From positions 81,628 through 145,627 of the forward strand of contig DKAT01000070.1 of the NCBI GenBank assembly GCA_002450905.1: a DNA stretch of 64,000 nucleotides, in the 5' to 3' direction. A program made the translations under genes and the position numbers. This DNA comes from Spirochaetia bacterium UBA6919 (GTDB lineage: Bacteria; Spirochaetota; UBA6919). Below are positions 37,742-47,134 of this stretch, in pieces. Positions within the stretch are counted from its first letter, which is position 1; each line of letters opens with the position of its first letter. The notes under the pieces were generated by a model, which made no database searches, had not been told where the DNA came from, and saw only the letters and a list, made by a program, of their open reading frames with translations.

Positions 37742-37835
37742 CCCGTATACAAACGTTCCCTTCCAATCAGCCATTCCAAATTATCCAAATTTTTCTTCCC
37801 CTTAATTAAAAATAATATATATTTCATATCAATAT
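37742..37835 (+). repeat. Cassette spacer repeat, copy B
   Basis: The copy starts directly after the ankyrin stop with CCCGTATACAAACGTTCCC, TTCCAATCAGCCATTCC, and runs to ATATTTCATATC. It lies between the ankyrin gene and hicA. Confidence 0.65.
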
Positions 37836-37866
37836 TGTTCTATGGATAATTCGATAATCGTTTAAA

Positions 37867-38130
37867 ATGAGTAAACAAAATAAAATACTCAATAAAATCG
37901 TAAGTGGAACAAGCGATTCCAATATCTCATTCAGGGATACCTGTTACCTCCTCACCAAACTGGGATTCAAAGACAGGATCAACGGCGATCACCATATCTA
38001 CTTCAGAGAGGATATTGGAGAGATCATTAATCTACAGCCCAAAGATGGGATGACAAAGAATTATCAGGTCAAACAGGTACGAAATCTAATTTTAAAATAC
38101 AAATTAGGAGAAATCCATGACAAAATATGA
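37867..38130 (+). CDS. hicA: HicA-type toxin
   Basis: The 87-residue protein has the HicA double-stranded RNA-binding-like fold: ISFRDTCYLLTKLGFKDRINGDHHIYFRED with the catalytic histidine in GDHHIY, then EIINLQPKDGMTKNYQVKQVRNLI. HicA toxins cleave mRNA. It overlaps the antitoxin gene by 14 bp. The pair is inserted between two paralogous ankyrin lipoprotein genes, directly after spacer copy B. Confidence 0.88.
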   Translation: MSKQNKILNKIVSGTSDSNISFRDTCYLLTKLGFKDRINGDHHIYFREDIGEIINLQPKDGMTKNYQVKQVRNLILKYKLGEIHDKI

Positions 38131-38326
38131 AATCATTTTATACTGGAGTGAGGAGGATGGATCATATATCGCAGAAGTTCCCGAATTAGCAGGATGTTCA
38201 GCCGATGGATCCACCTATCAGGAAGCCCTTGAGAACGTAGAAATCGTCATCGCAGAATGGATTGAAACCGCCCAATCGCTGAATCGTCCCATCCCAAAAC
38301 CAAAGGGGCGACTTCTCTTTGCATAA
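38117..38326 (+). CDS. hicB: HicB-type antitoxin
   Basis: The 69-residue protein is a short HicB of the partial RNase H fold: YEIILYWSEEDGSYIAEVPELAGCSADGSTYQEALENV followed by AIAEWIETA-like helix and PIPKPKG. It has no C-terminal DNA-binding domain, as in the shortest HicB variants. It starts inside hicA after AGGAG and ends 25 bp before the following lipoprotein gene, which may be cotranscribed. Confidence 0.88.
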   Translation: MTKYEIILYWSEEDGSYIAEVPELAGCSADGSTYQEALENVEIVIAEWIETAQSLNRPIPKPKGRLLFA

Positions 38327-38351
38327 CACAATATCGACAACGAGGTTCCCA

Positions 38352-39764
38352 ATGAATAGACCCATCCTAATAATTTTAATCCTATTTCTCCTCAATGCCT
38401 GTTCAAGTCCTGAAGACAAATTATTCCAGGCAGTCCGGGAAAACAATCTCAATCAGGTCAAACAACTTCTTAATACAAGTCTGAACATCAACACCAAAGA
38501 TTCCAAAAGTAGAACTCCCCTCCACTATGCTACCCAACAAGTTCAGGTCGATATAACGAAACTCCTGTTCCAGCAAGGTGCAAATCCAAATATACAGGAC
38601 AATGACAAACGTACTCCTCTCCATCTCCTCTTCTTCCAGAAAGCAAGTGAACTCAAGAAATCAAAATCCGAATCAGTACAAAAAGATCTCATCAAGCTGT
38701 TCATCAAACACAAAGCCCATTTCAATTAAAAGATAATTTAGGCAGAGCCCTTGCCCACTACGTTGCCTTGAACAATCATAATTTGGAATTACTAATAGCC
38801 AATAGAGATAATTATCTTGAGAAGGTATTAATCCGGGTGAATCTTAAGGACAATCAAAATAAATCACCCTTGGATCTGGCTACTGATAAGAAAACTATTG
38901 AAATATTCCAACGGTTAGGTGCCAGATCAGGCAAAGATTGGTCAAAGTATAGTTCCCTTATTAGAGGCTTCAGAGAAAGGGGATCTGGAGAAAGTGAAAT
39001 ATTCTCTCTCCAAAGGTGCAAATATCGAAGCAAGGTTAGATTCACGATCTCTTTCTATAAAAGGGGGGTGGGAAGCAACGCCTCTTATACTCGCTTCCAA
39101 ACAAGGACATGAGCATATAGTAAAATATCTGCTTGAGAAAGGGGCTAATGTCAATAATAGTACAAGAATTGGTTTAACACCCATCTACATAGCGAGTGAG
39201 AAGGGTCATTTCAATGTTGTAAAGCTGTTAATAGAATATGGCTCTGAAATAAATCGAGAACTCGCGTGTGGATTTGATACCCCCGCCACTTTAGCTCTAA
39301 AGAATAAACATTTTAAATTGATGGAATTCCTTATGTTGTATGGAGGTTATGTAACAATTGATGAATATGAATACATTTTACATACAGATGATCTTAAGAA
39401 ATTGTCCCAAAAAGAGAAATTAGAATTACATCAAAAAATATTACGACATACCCAGAAACTAAGTCTTTCCAGTCACCTGATTAAAGCTGTGAAAGAAGGA
39501 AATCTCAATAAGGTGAAATCTCTTGTCCAGCAGGGAGCGATTATTCACGTAACTAGGGTTAAGCAGGAATCAACAATTGATGGCTTGCTATTCATTGCAG
39601 TTGAAAAATCTAACTATAATCTGGTTAAATATCTGATTGACAATGGCATTCGTTTAAATACCAAAACATATCAAAATAAAACCCCCTTAGACCTTGCCAC
39701 AGACCCCAAAATCCGTGAACTCCTCATAAAACACGGTGCCAAATCAGGTAAAAAAATCAAATAA
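38352..39764 (+). pseudogene. Frameshifted ankyrin-repeat lipoprotein
   Basis: The start (MNRPILIILILFLLNAC-SSPEDKLFQAVRENNLNQVKQLLN) is almost the same as in the intact gene at 36458. The first frame ends at 38729 after KHKAHFN, where the plus-one reading continues LKDNLGRALAHYVALNN and keeps going as VLIRVNLKDNQNKSPLDLA. A second shift near 38950 leads to VPLLEASEKGDLEKVKYSLSKGANI. From there the frame is open to the normal end IRELLIKHGAKSGKKIK. Two shifts thus break one 1.4-kb gene. The two outer fragments still look selected for composition, so either recent inactivation or sequencing error is possible. Confidence 0.85.
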
Positions 39765-40094
39765 TCCCTGAGACGATCCTATCCTTATCCGACTATACAA
39801 TCCACATGAGCCTTCATTTGCATATCTCTTGATATAACTTTCTCATACAAAGCCACCCAAAGCCATCACCATCGGAACCAAAATTTCTGATTCCGATCCT
39901 CATCGTTGGTGTTGACTGTGTGTATATATTTTAAATTTTCAATATTGATAAGTTTTCTTGTCTATTTTTATAGTTGGAATTATATTTGATCTACACGGAT
40001 TTACATCTGTTCAAAGGATTGAAATGAGACAGGGATATTAAATATCATCAGACTCTGTTGTAAATTATTTAAATCATTTTTTGGAGAAAAAATT
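39765..40094. other. Spacer with palindrome, ahead of hupE
   Basis: There is no gene. The palindrome at 39871-39897 is the only structure I can name. No riboswitch box (for example of the cobalamin or nickel/cobalt type) is evident before hupE. Confidence 0.4.
39871..39897 (+). repeat. 27-bp palindromic repeat, copy 1
   Basis: The arms ATCGGAA and TTCCGAT enclose CCAAAATTTCTGA-like sequence. It is 107 bp after the ankyrin stop. Three more copies are at 46977, 48481 and 59243. Confidence 0.75.
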
Positions 40095-40700
40095 ATGTAT
40101 CAAAGAAAAATATTATCTTCTATTCAATTACTGGTATCAATTTTAATTTTAATGAGTATATCAAAAGTCTTATCTGCCCACAATGTTGTGAATTCAGCAA
40201 CTGGTGGATTTTTACACCCCCTTACTGGATTGGATCACATGATTGCTATGATCAGTGTTGGTATTCTCAGTACTCAAATTGGTGGTTTAGCTGTCTGGTA
40301 TGTCCCTGGGACATTTGTATTATCCATGAGTGCTGGGGGTTTTCTTGGAATACAAGGAGTTAATATCCCCCTTGTCGAATATGGGATAATTTTTTCAATA
40401 GTTGCACTGGGAACAATGATTTTTCTAACAAATAAATCACCACTTATCTTTACAATGGCATTTGTTTCCCTGTTTGGAATGCTTCATGGGCATGCTCACG
40501 GGACTGAAATCCCTAATCTATCTGAGCCTCTTGGATTCTTCCTTGGATTTATCATTGCAACTGTAGGTTTACATATTGCCGGAGTTATTTTAGGTTTAAT
40601 CTATCGACGTTCTGAAGCTCAGTTAAAGATATTCCGCTGGACTGGTGCTGTGATTGTTTTCTCTGGCATCGCATTTATTTTGTGGAATGTGATAAAATAA
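40095..40700 (+). CDS. hupE: HupE/UreJ-family nickel/cobalt permease-like protein
   Basis: The 201-residue membrane protein carries both family signatures, HPLTGLDHMIAMISVGILSTQIGG after the first helix and FGMLHGHAHGTEIP in the middle, with six or seven membrane segments and a possible cleavable N-terminus ending in LSAHN. The histidines are thought to bind the metal. HupE and UreJ supply nickel to hydrogenase or urease, or cobalt for cobalamin, but neither enzyme is encoded here, so its customer is unknown. Confidence 0.9.
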   Translation: MYQRKILSSIQLLVSILILMSISKVLSAHNVVNSATGGFLHPLTGLDHMIAMISVGILSTQIGGLAVWYVPGTFVLSMSAGGFLGIQGVNIPLVEYGIIFSIVALGTMIFLTNKSPLIFTMAFVSLFGMLHGHAHGTEIPNLSEPLGFFLGFIIATVGLHIAGVILGLIYRRSEAQLKIFRWTGAVIVFSGIAFILWNVIK

Positions 40701-40736
40701 TTCATAATCGACTAATAATAAATTTAGGATTGACTA

Positions 40737-41714
40737 TTGAAAGCTGTAGTCTATGAGGAATATGGTTCACCCGATGTCCTACAATTAAAAGAAATTGATA
40801 AACCTGTACCTAAGGATAATGAAGTCCTGATTAAAGTTCATTCTGTATCTCTAAACTCGCTGGACTGGAGGATACTTCGAGCTAATCCATTCCTTGTACG
40901 TTTCATGGGATTTGGATTATTGAAACCTAGTGTTAATATACTTGGAGCGGATATATCAGGTACAATTGAATCTATAGGAAAGAATATCAAACAATTTCAG
41001 GTGGGGGATGAAGTCCTTGGAGACAAAGTACCGGGAAAATTGGGTGGCCTGGCAGAGTATACCTGTGCAACTGAAGATGTTATTATTAAGAAGCCCAGAC
41101 AACTTTCCTTTGATGATTGTGCTTGTCTTCCAATTGCTCGAGTAACTGTACTTCAAGGACTTCGGGATTATGGTAAGATTCAGTCTGGACAACGGGTATT
41201 GATCCATGGTGCTTCCGGTGGAGTGGGGACTTTTGCGGTTCAGATAGCTAAATATTTTGGTGCAGATGTTACAGGTCAATGCAGTACAGGAAATATTGAT
41301 ATGGTACAATCTTTGGGAGCAGACCAAGTCATAGATTATAAGAAAGAAGATTTCGTTAAGCTGGGTCAAAAATATGATCTCATCTTCGCAGCCAACGGAG
41401 GACGTTCTATATTTGAATATAAACAAGCAATGAATCCTCATGGTATCTATGTCATGGTTGGGGGATCGGGTAAACAAATGTTTCAGGCTATGGCACTAGG
41501 GCCTATATTATCAATATTTAGTAATCAAAGATTCAGACATGTAATAGCTAAGACAAATTTAAAAGACATGTCATTTTTAATAGATATTCTTGAATCAGGT
41601 CATTTGAAACCACTTATTGATCGTAAGTATTCACTCGATGAAACAGCTGATGCCTTTCGGTACATAGAAACAGGTCACGCCAGTGGGAAAGTAATTATCC
41701 ATGTTAACCAGTAA
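40737..41714 (+). CDS. MDR-family NAD(P)-dependent oxidoreductase (quinone oxidoreductase-like)
   Basis: The 325-residue protein starts at TTG after TTAGGA (MKAVVYEEYGSPDVLQLKEID), has a GroES-like half with SVSLNSLDWRILR and LGADISGTIESIG, and a Rossmann half with LIHGASGGVGTFAVQIAKYFGA and GADQVIDYKKEDF. The zinc ligands of true alcohol dehydrogenases are absent, as in quinone oxidoreductase and related enzymes that reduce quinones or enones with NADPH. It lies 36 bp after hupE and may be cotranscribed, with no functional link known. Confidence 0.88.
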   Translation: MKAVVYEEYGSPDVLQLKEIDKPVPKDNEVLIKVHSVSLNSLDWRILRANPFLVRFMGFGLLKPSVNILGADISGTIESIGKNIKQFQVGDEVLGDKVPGKLGGLAEYTCATEDVIIKKPRQLSFDDCACLPIARVTVLQGLRDYGKIQSGQRVLIHGASGGVGTFAVQIAKYFGADVTGQCSTGNIDMVQSLGADQVIDYKKEDFVKLGQKYDLIFAANGGRSIFEYKQAMNPHGIYVMVGGSGKQMFQAMALGPILSIFSNQRFRHVIAKTNLKDMSFLIDILESGHLKPLIDRKYSLDETADAFRYIETGHASGKVIIHVNQ

Positions 41715-41912
41715 ATAATTTCTTATTCCAGAATACTTAATAAATAATTTTCAATATCAATATTTTTTAATATATTTATAGGAAGAAGGGTATTACGAAA
41801 TGCCTTTGTGGTATTTATTATTATTTATTAATATTATTGTAATAACAGTATGTGATAACCACCATGATTTAAAATTAATTTCTGATAAATAGTATATTAT
41901 AGTGAGGGTTGT

Positions 41913-44102
41913 TTGGAAATCACTGAAGCCATTATTAAAAGTCATAATCTCACATTAGATGAATACGAAAAGATTAAAAAAATCCTTGGACGAGAGCCGA
42001 ATATCACTGAACTAGGGATGTATTCCGTATTATGGTCTGAGCATTGTTCTTATAAAAGTTCTAAGCCCTTATTGAAATTATTATTGAGTAGTGGTGAGCA
42101 TATTATCCAAGGCCCAGGCGAGAATGCAGGGGTCATTGATATCGGAGATGGTCTTGCCATCGTCATGAAAGTGGAGTCTCATAATCATCCCAGTGCTATT
42201 GAGCCATATCAGGGTGCTGCAACGGGTGTTGGCGGAATAATCAGAGATATCATTACCATGGGTGCTCGTCCTATTGCTCTGCTGAACTCCTTACGATTCG
42301 GTGAATATAATAACAACAAGACAAAACACCTTTTCTCCGGTGTTGTATCAGGAATAGCAGGCTATGGCAATTGTGTGGGTATCCCAACAGTTGCTGGAGA
42401 AGTGTATTTTGAGGAATGTTATCAGGCAAATCCCCTTGTGAATGCTATGTGTGTTGGTCTACTGGATACAAAACACCTTGTGAAAGCTATTGCTACTGGG
42501 GAGGGGAATCCGGTTATCTATGCTGGTTCAACAACAGGACGAGATGGATTGGGTGGAGCTGCTTTTGCATCAAAAGAACTGAGTGATAAGAGTGAAGAAG
42601 ATAGACCAGCTGTTCAGGTTGGAGATCCATTCCTTGAAAAACTATTAATCGAAGCTTGTTTAGAGATATCTCAAAAGGAATATCTTGTAGGTATGCAGGA
42701 TATGGGAGCTGCAGGTCTTACAAGTTCTTCTTCCGAGATGGCTGGCAAGGGGAATAGTGGTATGGTCATAGATCTATCCAAGGTTCCTCAGAGGGATAAG
42801 AATCTTACCCCCTATGAAATGATGCTCTCAGAATCCCAGGAAAGAATGCTCCTTGTTGTAAAGAAGGGTCATGAAGACGATGCTATGAAGATATTCCATA
42901 AATGGGGACTTCACGCAGTTGTTATAGGAGAGGTCAATTCAGATGGATATCTCACTGTTATGTATGATGGTAAACAAGCCGCTAAAGTCCCTGCTAAATC
43001 TCTATCCGACGATGCTCCAGTATACAATAGACCAGACAGCAAACCAACATATATAGATGAACGAAAGAATGCCATTAATAACAAGCGTTTCAAGGAGGAG
43101 GATTATAATCAAGCCTTATTGAAAGTCCTATCCTCACCATCAATTATGAGTAAACGACCTATCTATGAACAATATGACCACATGATCGGTACAAGTACTG
43201 TTATCATCCCAGGAAAGGGAGATTCAGCCGTTATACGCATTAACAACTCCCAGAAAGCCATTGCCGTCACCATTGATGGGAACAGTCGATATTGTTATCT
43301 TGATCCACATACAGGAGGACAGATTACAGTTGCAGAAGCCGCACGGAATATAGTCTGTGTTGGAGCCAAACCTCTGGCAATTACCGACGGGATTAATTTC
43401 GCTAATCCTGAGAACAAAGAGATCTTCTATCAATTGAAACAAGCTATTTTAGGGATCAATGAAACCTGTGAAGCACTCAACACTCCTGTAGTAAGCGGTA
43501 ATGTAAGTCTCTATAATGAAACCAATGGTATCCCCATCTATCCTACCCCTATCATCGGTATGGTGGGACTCATTGAGGACGTGAATAATGTAATGACTAT
43601 GGATTTCAAACATGCAGAAGATGTGATTATCTTATTAGGAGATACATTAGAAGAGATCGGTGGGAGTGAATACCTCAAAGTCCTTTATAATATTGTTGGA
43701 GGAGAGTGCCCATCTATTAATTTATCCTTAGAAAAACAGATTCAGGATATATGCTTATCCATGATTCAAAAGGGAATTATATCCTCAGCTCACGATATAT
43801 CCGAAGGCGGATTGGCAATAGCTTTGAGTGAATGTTGTATAGCAGGAGACAAAGGAGCTAAGATATTTATCGGAGATACTGGACTTACCCCCTCAGCCCA
43901 ATTATTTGGTGAATCCCAATCAAGAATTATTATAACTGTATCCGCGGAAAATCTTTATGATGCTATAACCTATCTTGAATACACCGATATTCCCTACCAA
44001 CAAATCGGTCTTGTTACAGATGAGAAGGTGCTTAAAATAGATAAGCTCATTGATATTCCTGTCCAGAAGCTAAGAGAACACTGGGACAACCTTAAAATAT
44101 AA
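41913..44102 (+). CDS. purL: Phosphoribosylformylglycinamidine synthase subunit PurL
   Basis: The 729-residue protein is the stand-alone synthetase subunit used with separate PurQ and PurS. It begins at TTG after GAGGG (MEITEAIIKSHNLTLDEYEKI) and has the family motifs LGMYSVLWSEHCSYKSS, ENAGVIDIGDGLAIVMKVESHNHPS, GAATGVGGIIRDI, and in the second half AVTIDGNSRYCYLDPHTGG, VSGNVSLYNET and SAHDISEGGLAIAL. It converts FGAR to FGAM in purine synthesis. No other pur gene is in the window. The preceding 200 bp shows no purine riboswitch that I can recognise. Confidence 0.97.
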   Translation: MEITEAIIKSHNLTLDEYEKIKKILGREPNITELGMYSVLWSEHCSYKSSKPLLKLLLSSGEHIIQGPGENAGVIDIGDGLAIVMKVESHNHPSAIEPYQGAATGVGGIIRDIITMGARPIALLNSLRFGEYNNNKTKHLFSGVVSGIAGYGNCVGIPTVAGEVYFEECYQANPLVNAMCVGLLDTKHLVKAIATGEGNPVIYAGSTTGRDGLGGAAFASKELSDKSEEDRPAVQVGDPFLEKLLIEACLEISQKEYLVGMQDMGAAGLTSSSSEMAGKGNSGMVIDLSKVPQRDKNLTPYEMMLSESQERMLLVVKKGHEDDAMKIFHKWGLHAVVIGEVNSDGYLTVMYDGKQAAKVPAKSLSDDAPVYNRPDSKPTYIDERKNAINNKRFKEEDYNQALLKVLSSPSIMSKRPIYEQYDHMIGTSTVIIPGKGDSAVIRINNSQKAIAVTIDGNSRYCYLDPHTGGQITVAEAARNIVCVGAKPLAITDGINFANPENKEIFYQLKQAILGINETCEALNTPVVSGNVSLYNETNGIPIYPTPIIGMVGLIEDVNNVMTMDFKHAEDVIILLGDTLEEIGGSEYLKVLYNIVGGECPSINLSLEKQIQDICLSMIQKGIISSAHDISEGGLAIALSECCIAGDKGAKIFIGDTGLTPSAQLFGESQSRIIITVSAENLYDAITYLEYTDIPYQQIGLVTDEKVLKIDKLIDIPVQKLREHWDNLKI

Positions 44103-44141
44103 GTTAGAAGAATCATTTGACAGGTTTAATACAATTTAACC

Positions 44142-44163
44142 GGTTGGTGAGCGTAGCCGAACC
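44142..44163 (+). repeat. GGTTGGTGAGCGTAGCCGAACC repeat
   Basis: This is the reverse-complement copy of 16118-16139. It lies 39 bp after the purL stop. Confidence 0.6.
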
Positions 44164-44229
44164 AACATTTATTAATTTCATATATGAATTACAATCAGTA
44201 TACTGAACGATAGCAGAAGTGCCAAACCA

Positions 44230-44466
44230 TTACTTCTTCTGGATATACACTAAAAAATCATCATCATAGGGCTGTACATCAACGATCTGATGACCTGTGA
44301 TCCTGGACCACGCATTAAAATCACTACAAGTCCCTGCTCCCTTCACAAACATCCTCAGAACTTCCCCCTGAGACAACTTATCCAGAGCCAGTTTCGTCTT
44401 CGCCATCAATACCCCGCAACGAAATCCCCTCCCATCCAATTCCTTATGAAACAATACGTCATTCAT
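44230..44466 (-). CDS. TusA/SirA-like small protein with altered CPxP motif
   Basis: The 78-residue protein has the TusA fold pattern: ELDGRGFRCGVLMAKTKLALDKLSQGEVLRMFV followed by WSRITGHQIVDVQPYDDDFLVYIQK. In TusA the active cysteine stands in C-P-x-P; here Cys17 is present but followed by GVL, so both prolines are missing. A second cysteine (AGTCSDF) takes the place of a loop. It may still carry persulfide or may have changed function. It is a single gene convergent with purL. Confidence 0.75.
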   Translation of the reverse strand: MNDVLFHKELDGRGFRCGVLMAKTKLALDKLSQGEVLRMFVKGAGTCSDFNAWSRITGHQIVDVQPYDDDFLVYIQKK

Positions 44467-44824
44467 ATGTACCCCCTACAAATATCTTTAATATTACTAA
44501 AATTATAGCGCCATGTCAAATCCATATTATTATAGTGATTACCACGATACAATGAACACCCAGTCCGCTAAATATACTATATTATGTAAAAAACGACGAT
44601 TACTATTATTGACAAAGTATTATTTGTATAGTATATTTATCGACACCAATAAGGAATTTATTCTGAAACAAGTTATTAATCACTAAAGGAGGAATATTCT
44701 TTTAAATTATATTCTCATCATATTTTAATCAGATAATGTGTGGAACATACCCAGAGCTATGCTGAAGGGGCAAACCATCAATTATCAATCTTAAAACACA
44801 ATTTATACCTCAAAGGGGGGCTAC
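44467..44824. other. Spacer with the chemoreceptor promoter
   Basis: No gene is seen. The stretch contains the promoter at 44609-44637 and a long leader of about 180 bp before the chemoreceptor gene. Confidence 0.5.
44609..44637 (+). promoter_or_regulatory. Strong sigma-70-type promoter for the chemoreceptor
   Basis: TTGACA (44609-44614) and TATATT (44632-44637) are 17 bp apart, in the direction of the gene at 44825. Confidence 0.7.
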
Positions 44825-46753
44825 ATGCTAAAAAATCTTAGTCTTACAATGAAAATGGCAATGGGTTTCGGGATAATCCTGATCCTCATGGCTATCTTAG
44901 CGGGAGTATCCTACAACGCCATGAACAAGGTCGAAGACCGCGAAAGTAAATTAAACAACGTCAATCAATTGGTACAAAGAATCCTTGAAATGCGGCGTGA
45001 GGAGAAAAATTATATCCTCCGTGGAAACAAACAATACCTCGACAACCACCAAAAATTATATGCTGAAATGATCTCCACTTCAAAGAAACTCAAAGAAGAT
45101 TTCAAAGATCAATACAACAAAGATGAGATGGACAAAATAATTAAATTCACCAATGAATATAAAACCGCTGTGGTTACCTATATCAAACTACAAAATGAAA
45201 AAAACAACCTTGAGAACAGCATGTTAAAAGACATTGCAAACCTCGAGAAGGAAGCGACAGAGGTTCGGGAAGATCAGAAAAAATTATATAGAGAACTCGT
45301 TCAATCAGGAGCAAATGCAGGATTATTAAATGACAGAGTGATGAAAGCCGATTCCGCAAACCGAATAATTAAGATTATGCTGGATATGAAGGTCGAACGC
45401 AGAAATTATGTTATCACCAAGGATGAGAAAAGTGCTAAATCCGTTCAAAATCTCTCAAATAATATTAAAAACGAAGCGGAAAACCTTCTCAAAACCCTTA
45501 AACGGGAACAAAATATCAAACAGATCAACGATGTCACAAATGCTTTGGATACCTACCTTAAAAACTTCAATAAATATGTGGATCTCACCAAAACCCAGAT
45601 CAAAGCAGAAAACACCATGCTCAAAGATGCAAAAGAAGTTAGGGAGCAATGCTACAGAACTCAAGCGGATCAGAAAAAGAAATTAGAAGCCGTGATAACA
45701 TCAACGAACCTCATCATCATTTCCGGAGCTCTCATTGCGATAATATTAGGTATTGCTATGAGTTATTTCATCACCCGATCCATCACAAAACCCTTAAATA
45801 CAGCCATCAATTCCCTAACCGAATCCTCAGAACAAGTTGCCTCAGGATCCCAGCAGGTCAGTGTTGCCAGTCAGAAGTTAGCCGAAGGAGCCTCGGAATC
45901 CGCCGCATCCCTCGAAGAAACTTCCGCTTCCCTGGAAGAAATCGCCGCCATGAGTCAGAGCAATTCCACCAGTTCTGAAAAAGCGGATGAAATCGCTCAA
46001 AACACCACACAAATCGTCAATAGAGCCAATGAGTCCATGGTTACCCTCAAAATAGCTATTGAAGATATCAACAAAACAAGCGAACAGACCGTAAAAATCA
46101 TTAAGGTCATCGATGATATTGCTTTCCAAACCAACTTACTATCCCTCAATGCCGCCGTCGAAGCTGCCAGAGCAGGGGAAGCGGGGATGGGATTTGCCGT
46201 CGTCGCGGATGAAGTCCGAAATCTTGCCCAGAGAACTTCAGAAGCCGCTAAAAGTACGGCTGAACTCATCGAAAATTCCATTAAAAACATCAAAGAGGGT
46301 TTCACTCTCACACAGAACACGGAAAAGGAATTCATCCAGGTGGTGGAATCTATGGTCAAATTAAAAGAACTCATTGGAGAGGTCACCAGTTCCTCTCAGG
46401 AGCAATCCAAAGCCATTGAACAGGTCAGTATAACAGTCGCTACCATGAATCAGGTCACTCAAAATAACGCCAGCAGTTCAGAAGAATCCGCATCCGCCAG
46501 TGAAGAACTCGGTGCACAGGCACAATCCATGATCACCATCGTCGATTCCTTAAATCAGATCATTGGTCGAAATGGTAACGGTTTGTTAAATAAGATCTCT
46601 GGAAACGGACACAACGGGAATGGACATCACAAAATACAGATCCATCCCATAGAACACACGAGTATGAAGCCTCTGGAATACCACCCCATTGGAAAGAAGG
46701 ATTATCCCACAAAAGAATTTCCAATGGATCATGATTTTAAAGACTTTAAATAA
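44825..46753 (+). CDS. Methyl-accepting chemotaxis protein
   Basis: The 642-residue protein starts after AAAGGGGGG. It has a first membrane helix at about 11-31, a helical periplasmic sensor (about 32-290) with two MRREEKNYILRGN/MKVERRNYVITKD segments of the helical bimodular type, a second membrane helix at about 292-316 and a signalling domain with the hairpin tip FQTNLLSLNAAVEAARAGEAG at about 434-454. The methylation helices hold many E/Q pairs (ESAASLEETSASLEEIAAMS). The tail after 585 is unusual: GNGHNGNGHH and further His/Pro-rich sequence, with no CheR-binding pentapeptide. It sends signals to CheA, which is not encoded here. Confidence 0.94.
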   Translation: MLKNLSLTMKMAMGFGIILILMAILAGVSYNAMNKVEDRESKLNNVNQLVQRILEMRREEKNYILRGNKQYLDNHQKLYAEMISTSKKLKEDFKDQYNKDEMDKIIKFTNEYKTAVVTYIKLQNEKNNLENSMLKDIANLEKEATEVREDQKKLYRELVQSGANAGLLNDRVMKADSANRIIKIMLDMKVERRNYVITKDEKSAKSVQNLSNNIKNEAENLLKTLKREQNIKQINDVTNALDTYLKNFNKYVDLTKTQIKAENTMLKDAKEVREQCYRTQADQKKKLEAVITSTNLIIISGALIAIILGIAMSYFITRSITKPLNTAINSLTESSEQVASGSQQVSVASQKLAEGASESAASLEETSASLEEIAAMSQSNSTSSEKADEIAQNTTQIVNRANESMVTLKIAIEDINKTSEQTVKIIKVIDDIAFQTNLLSLNAAVEAARAGEAGMGFAVVADEVRNLAQRTSEAAKSTAELIENSIKNIKEGFTLTQNTEKEFIQVVESMVKLKELIGEVTSSSQEQSKAIEQVSITVATMNQVTQNNASSSEESASASEELGAQAQSMITIVDSLNQIIGRNGNGLLNKISGNGHNGNGHHKIQIHPIEHTSMKPLEYHPIGKKDYPTKEFPMDHDFKDFK

Positions 46754-47134
46754 AGATTTTATCCCAAATACCCTTCTCAGTAACACGGAATCTATCCCTG
46801 GGATTGAGTTGGGTATTGCACACCTCCCCATGCATTGACATTTGAATCCTCATCCAACAGATCCTACGTTCATTTCATAAAATTATATGAGCTCAAATCA
46901 ATATTTCGTTAAAGCGATAAGACTATAAAACCGATTTTACTACTTAATTCGAACAAAGGCACTTAAACGAAACACAATCGGAACCAAAATTTCTGATTCC
47001 GATCATGATAGCTTGGGGTAATTGTCTTCTTAAAGTGTTTTGAGTTGATGTGAAAACTAAACGTCAGGTTATATCCTCTTTGTAAATCAAAAATAATTAA
47101 CTAATTTTTTAATTCTATTGTTATATTTAATAAT
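46754..47134. other. Spacer before uma2 copy 1, with palindrome
   Basis: No gene is visible. The 27-bp palindrome at 46977-47003 is present. Nearby AATACCC (46776) and GGGTATT (46812) could form a stem behind the chemoreceptor but lack a T-run. Confidence 0.4.
46977..47003 (+). repeat. 27-bp palindromic repeat, copy 2
   Basis: Identical to copy 1 over all 27 positions as far as I can read, with arms ATCGGAA/TTCCGAT. It is followed by GCTTGGGGT, shared with copy 4. With copy 3 it brackets the uma2-ankyrin cassette. Confidence 0.75.

Noticed and set aside
35642..39897. Integron cassette array with attC sites between genes
   Set aside because: The spacers begin at stop codons and link small accessory genes, which recalls integrons, but I find no inverted R'/R'' core sites (RYYYAAC / GTTRRRY) at their ends and no integron integrase in the window.
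39765..40094. Metal or cobalamin riboswitch before hupE
   Set aside because: None of the conserved boxes of cobalamin or nickel/cobalt riboswitches is visible; the only structure is the 27-bp palindrome.
41715..41912. Purine riboswitch before purL
   Set aside because: The three-helix core with its conserved loop sequences cannot be found in the 200-bp leader.
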